From the NCBI GenBank assembly GCA_903914045.1, contig CAIWNO010000146.1, forward strand, positions 1 to 15,564: a stretch of DNA of 15,564 nucleotides, given 5' to 3'. A program made the position numbers and the translations under genes. This document shows, one piece after another, positions 1 to 7,294 of this stretch. Below the pieces are notes generated by a model, which worked only from the letters and a program-made list of their open reading frames with translations, did no database searches and was not told the DNA's origin. Origin of the DNA: an uncultured bacterium (GTDB lineage Bacteria; Planctomycetota; Phycisphaerae; Phycisphaerales; SM1A02). How positions within the stretch are numbered: the first letter of the stretch is position 1; every line of letters begins with the position of its first letter.

Positions 1-2
1 CC

Positions 3-1073
3 ATGGCAACAAGCAGCAAGACATCGGACATTTTGGGCGCGGAAGCCGCCGCACTTTTTTCACACAAGGCGAAAGTGGACAAGAAACTTTTGCATCTTCC
101 AGGTCCCGATTTTGTCGAGCGCATTTGGATGGGTTCCGATCGCAACCCGCAAGTGCTGCGCAATCTGCAATCGTTTTATGACCATGGCCGTCTTGCGGGA
201 ACCGGGTACATGAGCATTCTTCCAGTCGATCAAGGTATTGAGCATTCGGCGGGCGCAAGTTTCGCCAAGAATCCGCTCTACTTTGACGGCGAAAACATCA
301 TCAAGTTGGCCATGGAGGGCGGTTGCAACGGCGTCGCCACCACCTTTGGCGTGCTGGGTTCGGTCAGCCGCAAGTACGCGCACAAAATTCCTTTCCTTGT
401 GAAGTTGAATCACAACGAGTTGCTGACATTTCCAAATCAGTTCAAGCAAATCATGTTTGGATCGGTGAAAGAGGCGTGGAACTTGGGCGCCGCCGCGGTG
501 GGCGCGACAATTTATTTTGGCTCGGAAGATTCCGATCGCCAAATCATTGAAGTGGCCAACGCATTTTATGAGGCGCATCAACTTGGCATGTGCACGTTCT
601 TGTGGTGCTACTTGCGCAATCCCGCGTTCAAGAAAGATGGAAAGGATTTTCATGTCAGCGCCGACCTCACAGGTCAGGCCAATCATTTGGGCGTCACCAT
701 TGAAGCTGACATTATCAAGCAAAAACAAGCGGAATTGAATGGCGGCTACGAGGCGTTGAACATGGGCAATTCCAGTTACGGAAAATTTGATCCGCGCATT
801 TACACCGATCTGTGCACCGATCATCCGATTGATCTCACGCGCTACCAAGTGCTGAATTGCTACGGCGGTCGATCTGGCTTGATCAATTCGGGCGGCGCCT
901 CGGGCAGCGATGATTTGTTGCAGGCCGTTCGCACCGCGGTCATCAACAAGCGCGCGGGTGGATGTGGTTTGATCACGGGTCGCAAGGCGTTTCAAAAGCC
1001 AATGGCGGATGGAGTGAAGTTGCTGAACTCGGTTCAAGATGTGTTCTTGGACAAGGACATCACCATCGCATGA
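3..1073 (+). CDS. fbaB: Class I fructose-bisphosphate aldolase (FbaB/DhnA type)
   Basis: This cytosolic enzyme of glycolysis and gluconeogenesis cleaves fructose 1,6-bisphosphate reversibly to dihydroxyacetone phosphate and glyceraldehyde 3-phosphate. It uses a Schiff-base lysine and no metal. The 356-aa product matches my recollection of E. coli FbaB (about 350 aa) almost end to end: GRLAGTGY (63-70), SILPVDQGIEHSAGASF (71-87), PFLVKLNHNE (130-139), AVGATIYFGSE (165-175), HVSADLTGQANHL (217-229), TAVINKRAGG (311-320) and a C-terminal VQDVFLD...ITIA. By family alignment K239 in ADIIKQK is the likely Schiff-base lysine. The ATG lies two bases from the window edge, so upstream signals cannot be judged, but the N-terminus aligns with the family. 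The stop overlaps the next start as ATGA, which suggests a two-gene operon with the lipoprotein. Identification is firm. Confidence 0.95.
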   Translation: MATSSKTSDILGAEAAALFSHKAKVDKKLLHLPGPDFVERIWMGSDRNPQVLRNLQSFYDHGRLAGTGYMSILPVDQGIEHSAGASFAKNPLYFDGENIIKLAMEGGCNGVATTFGVLGSVSRKYAHKIPFLVKLNHNELLTFPNQFKQIMFGSVKEAWNLGAAAVGATIYFGSEDSDRQIIEVANAFYEAHQLGMCTFLWCYLRNPAFKKDGKDFHVSADLTGQANHLGVTIEADIIKQKQAELNGGYEALNMGNSSYGKFDPRIYTDLCTDHPIDLTRYQVLNCYGGRSGLINSGGASGSDDLLQAVRTAVINKRAGGCGLITGRKAFQKPMADGVKLLNSVQDVFLDKDITIA

Positions 1074-1570
1074 AAGTGGTGCCACGTATGTCGCCACTTA
1101 TGGCGGCTTTGCTGACTGTCCTGCTTGCGGGCGCTTGCAAATCCACAACGCAATCGCAAGCGAATCAAACTCCTTTTCAGTTGGAGTGGCATTTTGCCAG
1201 TGACAAGCCCAAAAATGATTTTGTCGAAATGTCCGACCGCGATGTGAACAATCCCGATAAAAAAATCTGGGTTGACCCGCGCCCCATGCTTCGTTTGTCC
1301 GACATTTCAAACGCCGCTCGTTCCACTTCGGGCGATGACTTTCTCTATCTCAATGTCAAAATAGCCTCACGAGTTGGATTGCAAAGCGATACGGGTTCCA
1401 ATGTCAAGGAATTATTGGCGTTGCTGATCAAAGGCAAAGTTGTCTATGTGGCCACGCTGCAATCTTCGCTGTCACGGCAAATGCCGGTGCGAATTGGCGT
1501 CGGTGGAATTACAGAAGCGGAGGCCGACGAAATTCTGTCAGCGGTTCGCACCGCTGGTGGCGCAAAATAA
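1070..1570 (+). CDS. Putative lipoprotein with SecDF P1-head-like domain
   Basis: This is a 166-aa predicted lipoprotein of unknown function. Residues 1-22 form a signal peptide with a basic start and the hydrophobic stretch MSPLMAALLTVLLAGA, followed by Cys23. The lipobox A-G-A-C is slightly atypical because Ala rather than Leu sits at -3. The mature part has a pattern like the P1 head subdomain of the SecD/SecF translocase subunits: a strand-rich segment, then LLALLIKGKVVYVA (about 117-130), then RIGVGGITEAEADEILSAVRTAGG near the C-terminus, which resembles the SecD pattern of Gly-Phe/Ile-Thr followed by an EA...L helix. No SecDF membrane segments follow, so it is not a translocase itself. 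The ATG was chosen over an in-frame start at 962 because it overlaps the aldolase stop (ATGA) and gives a clean signal peptide. The domain call is by eye. Confidence 0.75.
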   Translation: MKVVPRMSPLMAALLTVLLAGACKSTTQSQANQTPFQLEWHFASDKPKNDFVEMSDRDVNNPDKKIWVDPRPMLRLSDISNAARSTSGDDFLYLNVKIASRVGLQSDTGSNVKELLALLIKGKVVYVATLQSSLSRQMPVRIGVGGITEAEADEILSAVRTAGGAK

Positions 1571-1667
1571 TCTCACGCGTCACTTTGTCGCCGCTAGTGG
1601 CGTTGCGCTTTGGAATAATCCAACACACTCAATCACACTCCTCGGCAAAAACATAAATCAACTCTAG

Positions 1668-3695
1668 TTACCCAGCGGTCACGCGCTGTATATCAGCCTT
1701 GCGGGTGGGTTTCACCGGCCTTGCGGATTCCATGGAACGGCGAACTTCCTCCGCGCCGCGCACATCCTCGCCAAAGCGCACAAGTCGCAGTGAATTGGCG
1801 ATGACAAAAATGTACGCGCCCGCCTGGTAAAACGGCGTGATCCAAATTTGAATTCGACCCGTGGCAGCTAGCGCCAAACCCACAATCGCCAACACCAATG
1901 CCGCCGCGATATTCAGGGCGATAATTCCGCGCGCACGCCGCGCCAATTCCAGCAAAAATGGAATGTGTCTCAGGTCGTCGTTCATCAACGCCACGCCCGC
2001 GGAGTTGGTGGCAATATCGCTGCCGGAAAGTCCCATGGCCACGCCCACATCCGCGCTGGCAAGAATTGGACCGTCGTTAATTCCGTCGCCCACCACCAAT
2101 GTGCGGTGGCCGCGGCGAATTAAATATTTCAATTCCTCGTGCTTCTCCTCGGGCAAACATTCCGCTTCAATGGAGTCCACGCCAACGGCTTCGCCAACGC
2201 GCGTGGCCACCTCAAGACGGTCACCTGTGAAGATGCACACTTTGCGCACTCCCAGTTCGCGCAAGCGAGTCACAACTTCGCTGGCATTTTGGCGCAACTT
2301 GTCCTCAAGACCAACCGCGCCCAAGTAGCGTCCGCCCAACATCACATGCACGCTGCTCATGCCCTCGATTTTTTTACTGGCTATATCAACTTGCGTGGCG
2401 ATGGACGCGTCGTTCTCCAACAGCCACTGCGCGCGGCCCGCAAGAACTTGTCCTTCATTGGTTTGCGCGCTCACTCCGCGGCCGTGCAACTCCTTGTAGT
2501 CACGAATGGCGCGCGGCAAAATACGGGCTTTTGCAGCGGTTTCCAGAATACTTCGCGCCAACGGATGATTGCTGCTTTGCTCGGCGTCGGTGGCGGCTTG
2601 CAATAAAAGCGCGGGGTCCACGCCGTCGGCTGGCGCCAATCGACCCACGCTAAATTTTCCCGTGGTCAGTGTTCCGGTTTTATCCATGATCACCGTGTCA
2701 ATGTTGGACGCGCTCTCAAGCACGCGCGTGGTCTTGATCATAATTCCCAAACGCGCCGCGGCCGCGAACGCCGCGACCATTGCGGTTGGATACGCGATCA
2801 ACAACGCGCCGGGGCACGTCACCACAAGCACGGTCACCGCGCGCTCGGCGGCTTGATCACGCACCGCTGCAATTTCGCTTTTGCTGGTGAAGAACCACAC
2901 AAGGGCCGCCACCATCAACACAACTGGAACGTAATACGTGGCCAGGCGCTCGATCAATTCTTGCTTGTGTCCCTTGGCATTTTCCGCCTCGCGAATCAGC
3001 GACTCCACTTTTCCAATCGTGCTTTCACCGGCCACCGCCGTCACTTCAATGTCCAACTGGCCCGTCAAGTTGGTGGTTCCGGCATACACCGCGGTCCCTT
3101 CGCTGGCCTCAATCGGAATGGCTTCACCCGTCAAACTAGCTTGATTCACGCTGCTTTGACCCGCAATCACGCGCCCGTCCACGGGAAGATTTTCACCTGG
3201 ACGCACGCGCACTTTTTGCCCCACGCGAATTTGATCCAGCGTGGTTTCCTTCTCGCTTCCATCATTTAAAATCAAGCGCGCAATGTCGGGTGTCAACTCA
3301 ACAAGATCGCGAATGGCGCGTTGCGCGCCCCACGCGGTGCGGCTTAAAATAAGTTCACTCAGCCACAAGAAGAACGCCAAGAAGCCCGCTGCCAAATATA
3401 AATTATTCGCAAGCGCCGCCAACACGGCCAAGCTGGCCAGCGAGTCGCCACTGGGTCGACCCAATTTCATTTCCTTCAACGCGCCAAAGGCCAACGGCGC
3501 CACCAACATCAACGCGCCAATCGCCGCGGGAATTTGCGCCACTTGCGGTTGCAATCCCAGCAGGCTTCCAATCCAACTTGTCAGCAGCAATGTTCCGCCA
3601 GCGAGGGCTATAAAAAGTCTGCGCTCAAGTCGCTCACCGCCTTGGGAAAGGTCGCGGCGCGAGGAGGTGGCGGTCATCGTGTTGGTTGGACTCAT
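1668..3695 (-). CDS. P1B-type (heavy-metal) ATPase with an atypical Cys-Pro-Gly site
   Basis: This is an inner-membrane ATP-driven transporter of the P1B class. Numbering follows the longest frame (689 aa, GTG at 3737). It shows paired N-terminal membrane helices (41-61 and 69-86), a helical hairpin (about 98-131), an actuator loop with TGEA (203-206, usually TGES), the phosphorylated Asp352 in DKTGT, the class-specific HP dipeptide (391-392), the hinge GDGIND (550-555) and two C-terminal helices. There is no N-terminal heavy-metal-binding domain or GMxCxxC motif. The membrane motif reads Cys308-Pro-Gly instead of CPC. In the last helix the sequence YQAGA...NSLRL has Gln where ZntA-type pumps have a metal-binding Asp. 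The substrate therefore cannot be assigned. The start shown is the ATG at 3695 (675 aa). The GTG at 3737 is the alternative and neither has a strong ribosome-binding site. The gene may be transcribed alone, since about 250 bp separate it from gpsA. Confidence 0.88.
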   Translation of the reverse strand: MSPTNTMTATSSRRDLSQGGERLERRLFIALAGGTLLLTSWIGSLLGLQPQVAQIPAAIGALMLVAPLAFGALKEMKLGRPSGDSLASLAVLAALANNLYLAAGFLAFFLWLSELILSRTAWGAQRAIRDLVELTPDIARLILNDGSEKETTLDQIRVGQKVRVRPGENLPVDGRVIAGQSSVNQASLTGEAIPIEASEGTAVYAGTTNLTGQLDIEVTAVAGESTIGKVESLIREAENAKGHKQELIERLATYYVPVVLMVAALVWFFTSKSEIAAVRDQAAERAVTVLVVTCPGALLIAYPTAMVAAFAAAARLGIMIKTTRVLESASNIDTVIMDKTGTLTTGKFSVGRLAPADGVDPALLLQAATDAEQSSNHPLARSILETAAKARILPRAIRDYKELHGRGVSAQTNEGQVLAGRAQWLLENDASIATQVDIASKKIEGMSSVHVMLGGRYLGAVGLEDKLRQNASEVVTRLRELGVRKVCIFTGDRLEVATRVGEAVGVDSIEAECLPEEKHEELKYLIRRGHRTLVVGDGINDGPILASADVGVAMGLSGSDIATNSAGVALMNDDLRHIPFLLELARRARGIIALNIAAALVLAIVGLALAATGRIQIWITPFYQAGAYIFVIANSLRLVRFGEDVRGAEEVRRSMESARPVKPTRKADIQRVTAG

Positions 3696-3869
3696 CTGCA
3701 ATGTCTCGTTTCGTTGTGTATCTGAATCAAAAATCACGCTCTACTTGCTGAAAGTTTAAGCCTAGCAGGGCTTCAGCATGAGGCAAGCGAGTGGCTTGCG
3801 CAGTACATGCAAAAGGATGGGGGGGATCATTATTGCGATCGGCAAAGTTGCGCATCTCATGCGTTGAGT

Positions 3870-3886
3870 TCGCATGCGGCATGCGA
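3870..3886. repeat. Perfect inverted repeat upstream of the P1B ATPase
   Basis: TCGCATGC-G-GCATGCGA is an 8-bp perfect inverted repeat around a single base. It lies in the non-coding gap between gpsA and the ATPase gene, about 175-190 bp before the ATPase ATG. CATGCG units recur nearby at 3858-3863. With only one central base it is more plausible as a dimeric protein site than as a terminator, and no T tract follows. The rest of the gap (3696-3943) shows a seven-G run at 3819-3825 and no clear promoter. Confidence 0.35.
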
Positions 3887-3943
3887 CAAGTTCACCCATG
3901 CAAAGTGATTTTTAAAACACCGCCAGAAAAAAGGTCCGTGGAG

Positions 3944-4948
3944 TTATCCAATGCGTTCCGCTTTGGCGGAGCGGCCCATCAAGTCGCGCACGGCTTGCGC
4001 GGGCGAATGATTTTCAAATAGAACGCTGTGAACAGCGGCGGCAATCGGCATTTCAATGCCATGTTTCTGCGCCAACGCCCGCACGCTCTTGCAAGTTTCC
4101 ACGCCTTCCACCACGCCATTGGTCGCGGCCAACGCGTCAGGCAAGGACATTCCGCGTCCAATTTTTTCACCGAGCGTTCTATTGCGACCCTCGGGACTGA
4201 AACACGTGGTGGCCAAATCGCCAACACCGGCGATGCCAAAAAAAGTTTCTTGTTTGGCGCCCATGACCAAACCCAGTCGCACAATTTCAGCCACTCCGCG
4301 CGCAAGCAGCGCGCTTTTGGCGTTGAAGCCCATTTCCAATCCATCCAATATTCCCGCGGCCAGCGCCACAACATTTTTCGCCGCGCCGGCAATTTCAACG
4401 CCAATCGGATCGCGGCTGGTGTAGATGCGCAGCCATGGTCTGGAAAAAATCTCTTGCACCAATGCGGCGAAGGCCTCGTGATCACTTGCGCACAGCAACG
4501 TGGCGGGAAGTTGCCGCGCCAATTCACTGGCGATGGTTGGGCCACTCAACACGGCCAACGGGCGCGTGCCTGTCACGGATCGAAGCACATCAAGCGGCGG
4601 GCACAGCGATGAAACTTCCACGCCTTTGGTCACGGTGACAATGCCCGCGTCTTTGTTCAGCGTTGGCGCAATGCGTTGCCACGAAGCGCGCGCAAATTGC
4701 GCGGGAATTGCGCTGACGGCCAACGTTGCGCTGGTGAAAATATCTTCAATGTTCCCACTGACACGCACCGACGCGGGCAATTGAAAGTTGGCCAGTCGCG
4801 TGCTGCTTCGCGTGCGATCCAAATGTTGAGCGGCTTCTGGAAATGGACTCCACAGCCGCGCTTCATGTCCGGTTTGCGCAACAATTGACGCAAGAATCAA
4901 AGCCATTTGGCCATCACCAGCGATCGCAATTGTGTGTTGCATGCTCAT
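3944..4948 (-). CDS. gpsA: NAD(P)-dependent glycerol-3-phosphate dehydrogenase
   Basis: This soluble enzyme reduces dihydroxyacetone phosphate to sn-glycerol 3-phosphate, the backbone precursor of membrane phospholipids. The 334-aa product has the family length. Landmarks in order are a Rossmann dinucleotide loop AGDGQMALILA (10-20, a variant of GxGxxG/A), TKGVE (107-111), LSGPTIASE (134-142), GVEIAGAAKNVVALAAGI (183-200) with the catalytic Lys191, GIAGVGDLATTC (238-249), GRNRTLGEKIGRG (254-266) and VVEGVETC (279-286). The ATG overlaps the HPr stop (ATGA). A purine-rich AGAGGA lies just upstream and is better spaced for the second in-frame ATG, two codons later, so the start could be at 4942. 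It is probably translated with the HPr gene and is the last gene of the hpf cluster. Identification is firm. Confidence 0.95.
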   Translation of the reverse strand: MSMQHTIAIAGDGQMALILASIVAQTGHEARLWSPFPEAAQHLDRTRSSTRLANFQLPASVRVSGNIEDIFTSATLAVSAIPAQFARASWQRIAPTLNKDAGIVTVTKGVEVSSLCPPLDVLRSVTGTRPLAVLSGPTIASELARQLPATLLCASDHEAFAALVQEIFSRPWLRIYTSRDPIGVEIAGAAKNVVALAAGILDGLEMGFNAKSALLARGVAEIVRLGLVMGAKQETFFGIAGVGDLATTCFSPEGRNRTLGEKIGRGMSLPDALAATNGVVEGVETCKSVRALAQKHGIEMPIAAAVHSVLFENHSPAQAVRDLMGRSAKAERIG

Positions 4949-5217
4949 TCCTCTTCAAATCTACCTTCAACCAATATGCGCAGCGCCGCAATCGCCTCGC
5001 CGGCATCCACGCCGTCGGCCTCGATTTCAATTTCCGTTCCTTGCGTGCATGCCAACATCAACATTTGCATCACACTTTTTCCATCCACGCGTTCTTCATT
5101 ATCCATTCGATGCACTTTGATCGCACAACGAAACGTTCCCGCCATGGAGGCGAATGCCATTGCGGGGCGTGCATGAAGCCCCAGTCGATTCAATATCAAC
5201 ACGCGCGACGATTTCAA
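4945..5217 (-). CDS. HPr-family phosphocarrier protein
   Basis: This small PTS phosphocarrier passes phosphate from enzyme I to EIIA proteins. The core reads NRLGLHARPA, holding the phosphorylated His with the conserved Arg-Pro two and three residues later, then VDGKSVMQMLML with the regulatory Ser equivalent to Ser46, and LACTQGTEIEIEADG. A TTG at 5217 gives 90 aa and puts the His exactly at position 15, as in classical HPr, four bases after the EIIA stop. The alternative is an ATG at 5271, which would add 18 residues and overlap the EIIA gene by about 50 bp. Neither has a clear ribosome-binding site. Linkage to hpf and a PtsN-like EIIA suggests an NPr-like role, but the kept Ser leaves control by HPr kinase possible. 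The family call is firm and the sub-role is inferred. Confidence 0.9.
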   Translation of the reverse strand: MKSSRVLILNRLGLHARPAMAFASMAGTFRCAIKVHRMDNEERVDGKSVMQMLMLACTQGTEIEIEADGVDAGEAIAALRILVEGRFEEE

Positions 5218-5221
5218 GTCT

Positions 5222-5698
5222 TTAGCGTACCAATGGATTGGCGTCGGCTTCGTCAAGCAGCGTGACGACATCGGCCACGGTCTTGGCTTGGCGCAAAAAT
5301 TTTCGAAACTGCTCCTGGCTCAGAATGGAAAATAATCCTTCCATGGCCGCCAAATGCAGTTCCGGTTTGTCCTCTGGACTGAGCAGCAAAAAGATCGCAT
5401 GCACGGGTTGTCGATCAAGTGCGTTGAAATCCAAGCCCGCGGGATGCAAGCCAATGGCGGCCACGCATTTTTTCACTTCCAAAGTCTTGACATGCGGCAC
5501 CGAAACACCGTGACCAAATCCTGTCGAGCCTTTTTTCTCTCGCTTGATGACGGCCTTTAAAAAATCATCGCGATGCGCAGGCTTGAATGCGCCGCCCTTC
5601 ATCAATGCGTCAAGAAGTTCGCCAATGCACTCGTCGCGCTTGGGGGATTTCATTCCCGTCACAATTGCTTTTTCAAGGACCAATTGGCGAAGTTTCAT
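5222..5698 (-). CDS. ptsN: PTS EIIA domain protein, PtsN (EIIA-Ntr)-like
   Basis: This is a stand-alone EIIA domain of the fructose/mannitol/Ntr type (158 aa). It accepts phosphate from an HPr-like protein. No EIIB or EIIC is near, so a regulatory rather than a transport role is likely. The segment GSTGFGHGVSVPHVK (57-71) carries the phosphorylated His69, matching the family pattern STGxGxGxxxPH. LLLSPEDKPELHLAAM (104-119) contains the second conserved His115, and the C-terminal part contains the helix LFSILSQEQFRKFLRQA. The ATG at 5698 fits the family N-terminus (MKLRQLV...). An AAAGGA lies about 16 bases upstream and an AGG about 9. The gene sits between hpf and HPr, as ptsN does in rpoN operons of proteobacteria, but neither rpoN nor rapZ is present here. 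Confidence 0.88.
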   Translation of the reverse strand: MKLRQLVLEKAIVTGMKSPKRDECIGELLDALMKGGAFKPAHRDDFLKAVIKREKKGSTGFGHGVSVPHVKTLEVKKCVAAIGLHPAGLDFNALDRQPVHAIFLLLSPEDKPELHLAAMEGLFSILSQEQFRKFLRQAKTVADVVTLLDEADANPLVR

Positions 5699-5824
5699 GC
5701 GAACGACCTATTTCCTTTCAGGCGTGATGAGTTCTTGGCGAGAGGCTTAAGAACATGGGCGAAAAATGTTTCTAGAAGTATGGATCGTCATAATTTGGTC
5801 TTGTGCAGCACAAATTTGGGCGGC

Positions 5825-6136
5825 TTACTCCTTATCTGGATGCTTTCGATTGCGCAAACGGTCTTTATGGTCGGTTAATTGGCGCACTCCTCGGTCAAGC
5901 ACCAAGTCAACGCACGCGTATAAATCATCATGGGTGCTGTTGGCAATAAAGTCCTCGTGGTGCTCAACATCGGTGATCAATTCCACATGAAAGCCGTGGT
6001 GCGGTTGCTTCTCAATCACAAAATTAATTTGCAACACCTTGTCAAAGTGGCGCTCCAAACGGGTGACTTTGCTGCGAATATATTGCTCAATAGCGGGCGT
6101 TAAATCCAAATGCTTGGCGCTAATGTTCACGATCAT
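5825..6136 (-). CDS. hpf: Ribosome hibernation-promoting factor, short form (HPF/YfiA)
   Basis: This cytosolic factor binds the 30S decoding centre when growth slows, blocks translation and promotes 100S dimers or stable idle 70S ribosomes. At 103 aa it is the short form: only the beta-alpha-beta-beta-beta-alpha fold, with no C-terminal dimerisation domain. Typical segments are MIVNISAKHLDLTPAIEQYI at the start, KVTRLERHFDKV, a middle strand with EKQPHHGFHVELI, and DDLYACVDLVLDRGVRQLTDHKDRLRNRK. The ATG has a good Shine-Dalgarno sequence (AAAGGA, about 6 bases upstream). The gene begins the hpf-EIIA-HPr-gpsA cluster, with 126 bp between it and the EIIA gene and 84 bp between purN and its start. 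I saw no convincing promoter hexamers in the 84-bp gap. Confidence 0.93.
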   Translation of the reverse strand: MIVNISAKHLDLTPAIEQYIRSKVTRLERHFDKVLQINFVIEKQPHHGFHVELITDVEHHEDFIANSTHDDLYACVDLVLDRGVRQLTDHKDRLRNRKHPDKE

Positions 6137-6220
6137 GGTGATTCCTTTCGTGTGAATCGAGACGTATGCGTTTCAACCGTAGGTTCTGAATTCCAAATTC
6201 ACAAGGCATATTTCTGAAAC

Positions 6221-6871
6221 TTAGTTCTTTTTTTGATTTCGGTTCGAATCAAAATTGAAATTTGGGCGAGTTCCACCATGACGCAGCCAATGGGCAACGT
6301 GCGCGACCGCCTCGGGTAACGCCAGACGCTCTTCTTCAAAGACCCGCGCGGCAAGTTGCGCGGCGTTCATGCCCGCATCAATCGCGCAGTGGCGTTGCGC
6401 AATGACAGAGCCTGTATCAAAGTGTTCGTCGGCCCAGTGCACCGTGCAGCCACTTTCAGTTTCGCCCGCGGCAAGAACCGCGTTGTGCACATGCTCGCCC
6501 CACATTCCGCGGCCGCCAAAGCGTGGCAGTAGCGACGGATGAATATTGATGCAACGATTTTTCCAGCGCGCCACGCGGAACAATCTCAGATAGCCCGCAA
6601 GCACAATCAACTCCGCGCCGGAATTTTTCAGCGCCGCATCCAGACGATCATCAAGCGTTTCGCTTGGAAGCGCGGCAATTTCACATGTTTCAAGTCCAAG
6701 CGCCGCGGCCGCGCCAATGCCCGCCACATTGGCGCGCGTGCACGCCACCAACACAATGCGCGCGGGAATATGCGTGCCAATTATTTTTTCGTGCAAGTTC
6801 ACAACGCTGCGGCCGCCGCCAGAAATCAAGCACGCCACGCGCACGGGATTGCGCATGTCAACGCTGTTCAT
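6221..6871 (-). CDS. purN: Phosphoribosylglycinamide formyltransferase
   Basis: This enzyme transfers a formyl group from N10-formyltetrahydrofolate to glycinamide ribonucleotide, the third step of purine synthesis. The 216-aa protein shows ACLISGGGRSVVNL (13-26) for phosphate binding, LAGYLRLF (91-98), CINIHPSLLP (107-116) with catalytic Asn109 and His111, SGCTVHWADEHFDTGSVIAQ (140-159) with Asp152, and a terminal helix region ALPEAVAHV. The PRFGGRGMWGEHVHNAVL segment belongs to the GGRGM-type variant that I associate with planctomycetes and relatives. The last 15 residues form an Asn/Lys-rich tail that is probably disordered. The ATG overlaps the thioesterase stop (ATGA), which fixes the start and suggests translational coupling. 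Identification is firm. Confidence 0.94.
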   Translation of the reverse strand: MNSVDMRNPVRVACLISGGGRSVVNLHEKIIGTHIPARIVLVACTRANVAGIGAAAALGLETCEIAALPSETLDDRLDAALKNSGAELIVLAGYLRLFRVARWKNRCINIHPSLLPRFGGRGMWGEHVHNAVLAAGETESGCTVHWADEHFDTGSVIAQRHCAIDAGMNAAQLAARVFEEERLALPEAVAHVAHWLRHGGTRPNFNFDSNRNQKKN

Positions 6872-7272
6872 GGGTGCAAGTGGTCCGAAATCTCGGGCTT
6901 TGTGCGGAAATCAACGCTGCGGCCGTCCTTGTCCACCGCCACCATCTTCACGGTGGCGTGCGTCACCATCACTTTTTCACCGCCGCGATAGCGCTCCGCC
7001 TCCACGTCCACGGACACCGTCACGCTACTGCGGCCAGTTGCCGCGGTCTTTGTGAACACGGTCAGCACATCGCCGATGAACACTGGCGCCTTGAATTCAA
7101 CGCGGTCAAAAAGAATCGTGACCCAGCGATGCAGTCCATGCTTGCGCGCCTCCAAATACGCCGCTTCGTCGATCAGACTTAATATTTTTCCGCCAAAGAT
7201 GGTGCCTTGGTGGTTGGCATCCTCCGGGTGCGTCACATGGCGCAGCGTGAGCGCTTGATCACTTGGGTTCAT
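6868..7272 (-). CDS. Acyl-CoA thioesterase, hotdog fold (YciA/BACH family)
   Basis: This predicted cytosolic enzyme hydrolyses acyl-CoA to free fatty acid and CoA. From the ATG at 7272 it is 134 aa, about the length of E. coli YciA. The hotdog helix region reads DANHQGTIFGGKILSLIDEAA, with Asn20 and Asp35 at the positions used by this family, followed by WVTILFDRVEFKAPVFIGD and SVTVSVDVEAER strands and HATVKMVAVDKDGR. An in-frame GTG at 7326 would add 18 residues and overlap the uvrA end. It is less likely because the family usually starts just before the LTLRHV segment. The gap to the uvrA stop is 22 bp, and the stop overlaps the purN start. It is thus the middle gene of a uvrA-thioesterase-purN run. 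The acyl substrate cannot be read from the sequence. Confidence 0.87.
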   Translation of the reverse strand: MNPSDQALTLRHVTHPEDANHQGTIFGGKILSLIDEAAYLEARKHGLHRWVTILFDRVEFKAPVFIGDVLTVFTKTAATGRSSVTVSVDVEAERYRGGEKVMVTHATVKMVAVDKDGRSVDFRTKPEISDHLHP

Positions 7273-7294
7273 AGATGTCAGTGTATCTGCGTCA

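Noticed and set aside
60..1097. Long minus-strand ORF of 345 aa opposite the aldolase gene
   Set aside because: It is a shadow of fbaB. Its product looks like no protein family, while the + strand product matches FbaB along its whole length.
1589..1602. CGCC-GCTAGT-GGCG hairpin between the convergent lipoprotein and ATPase genes as a terminator
   Set aside because: The stem is only four pairs and no T tract follows on either strand. I see no convincing terminator in 1571-1667.
5801..5813. TTGTGC-A-GCACAA palindrome between hpf and the EIIA gene
   Set aside because: It is short, has no T tract for termination and no promoter beside it. Chance is a fair explanation.
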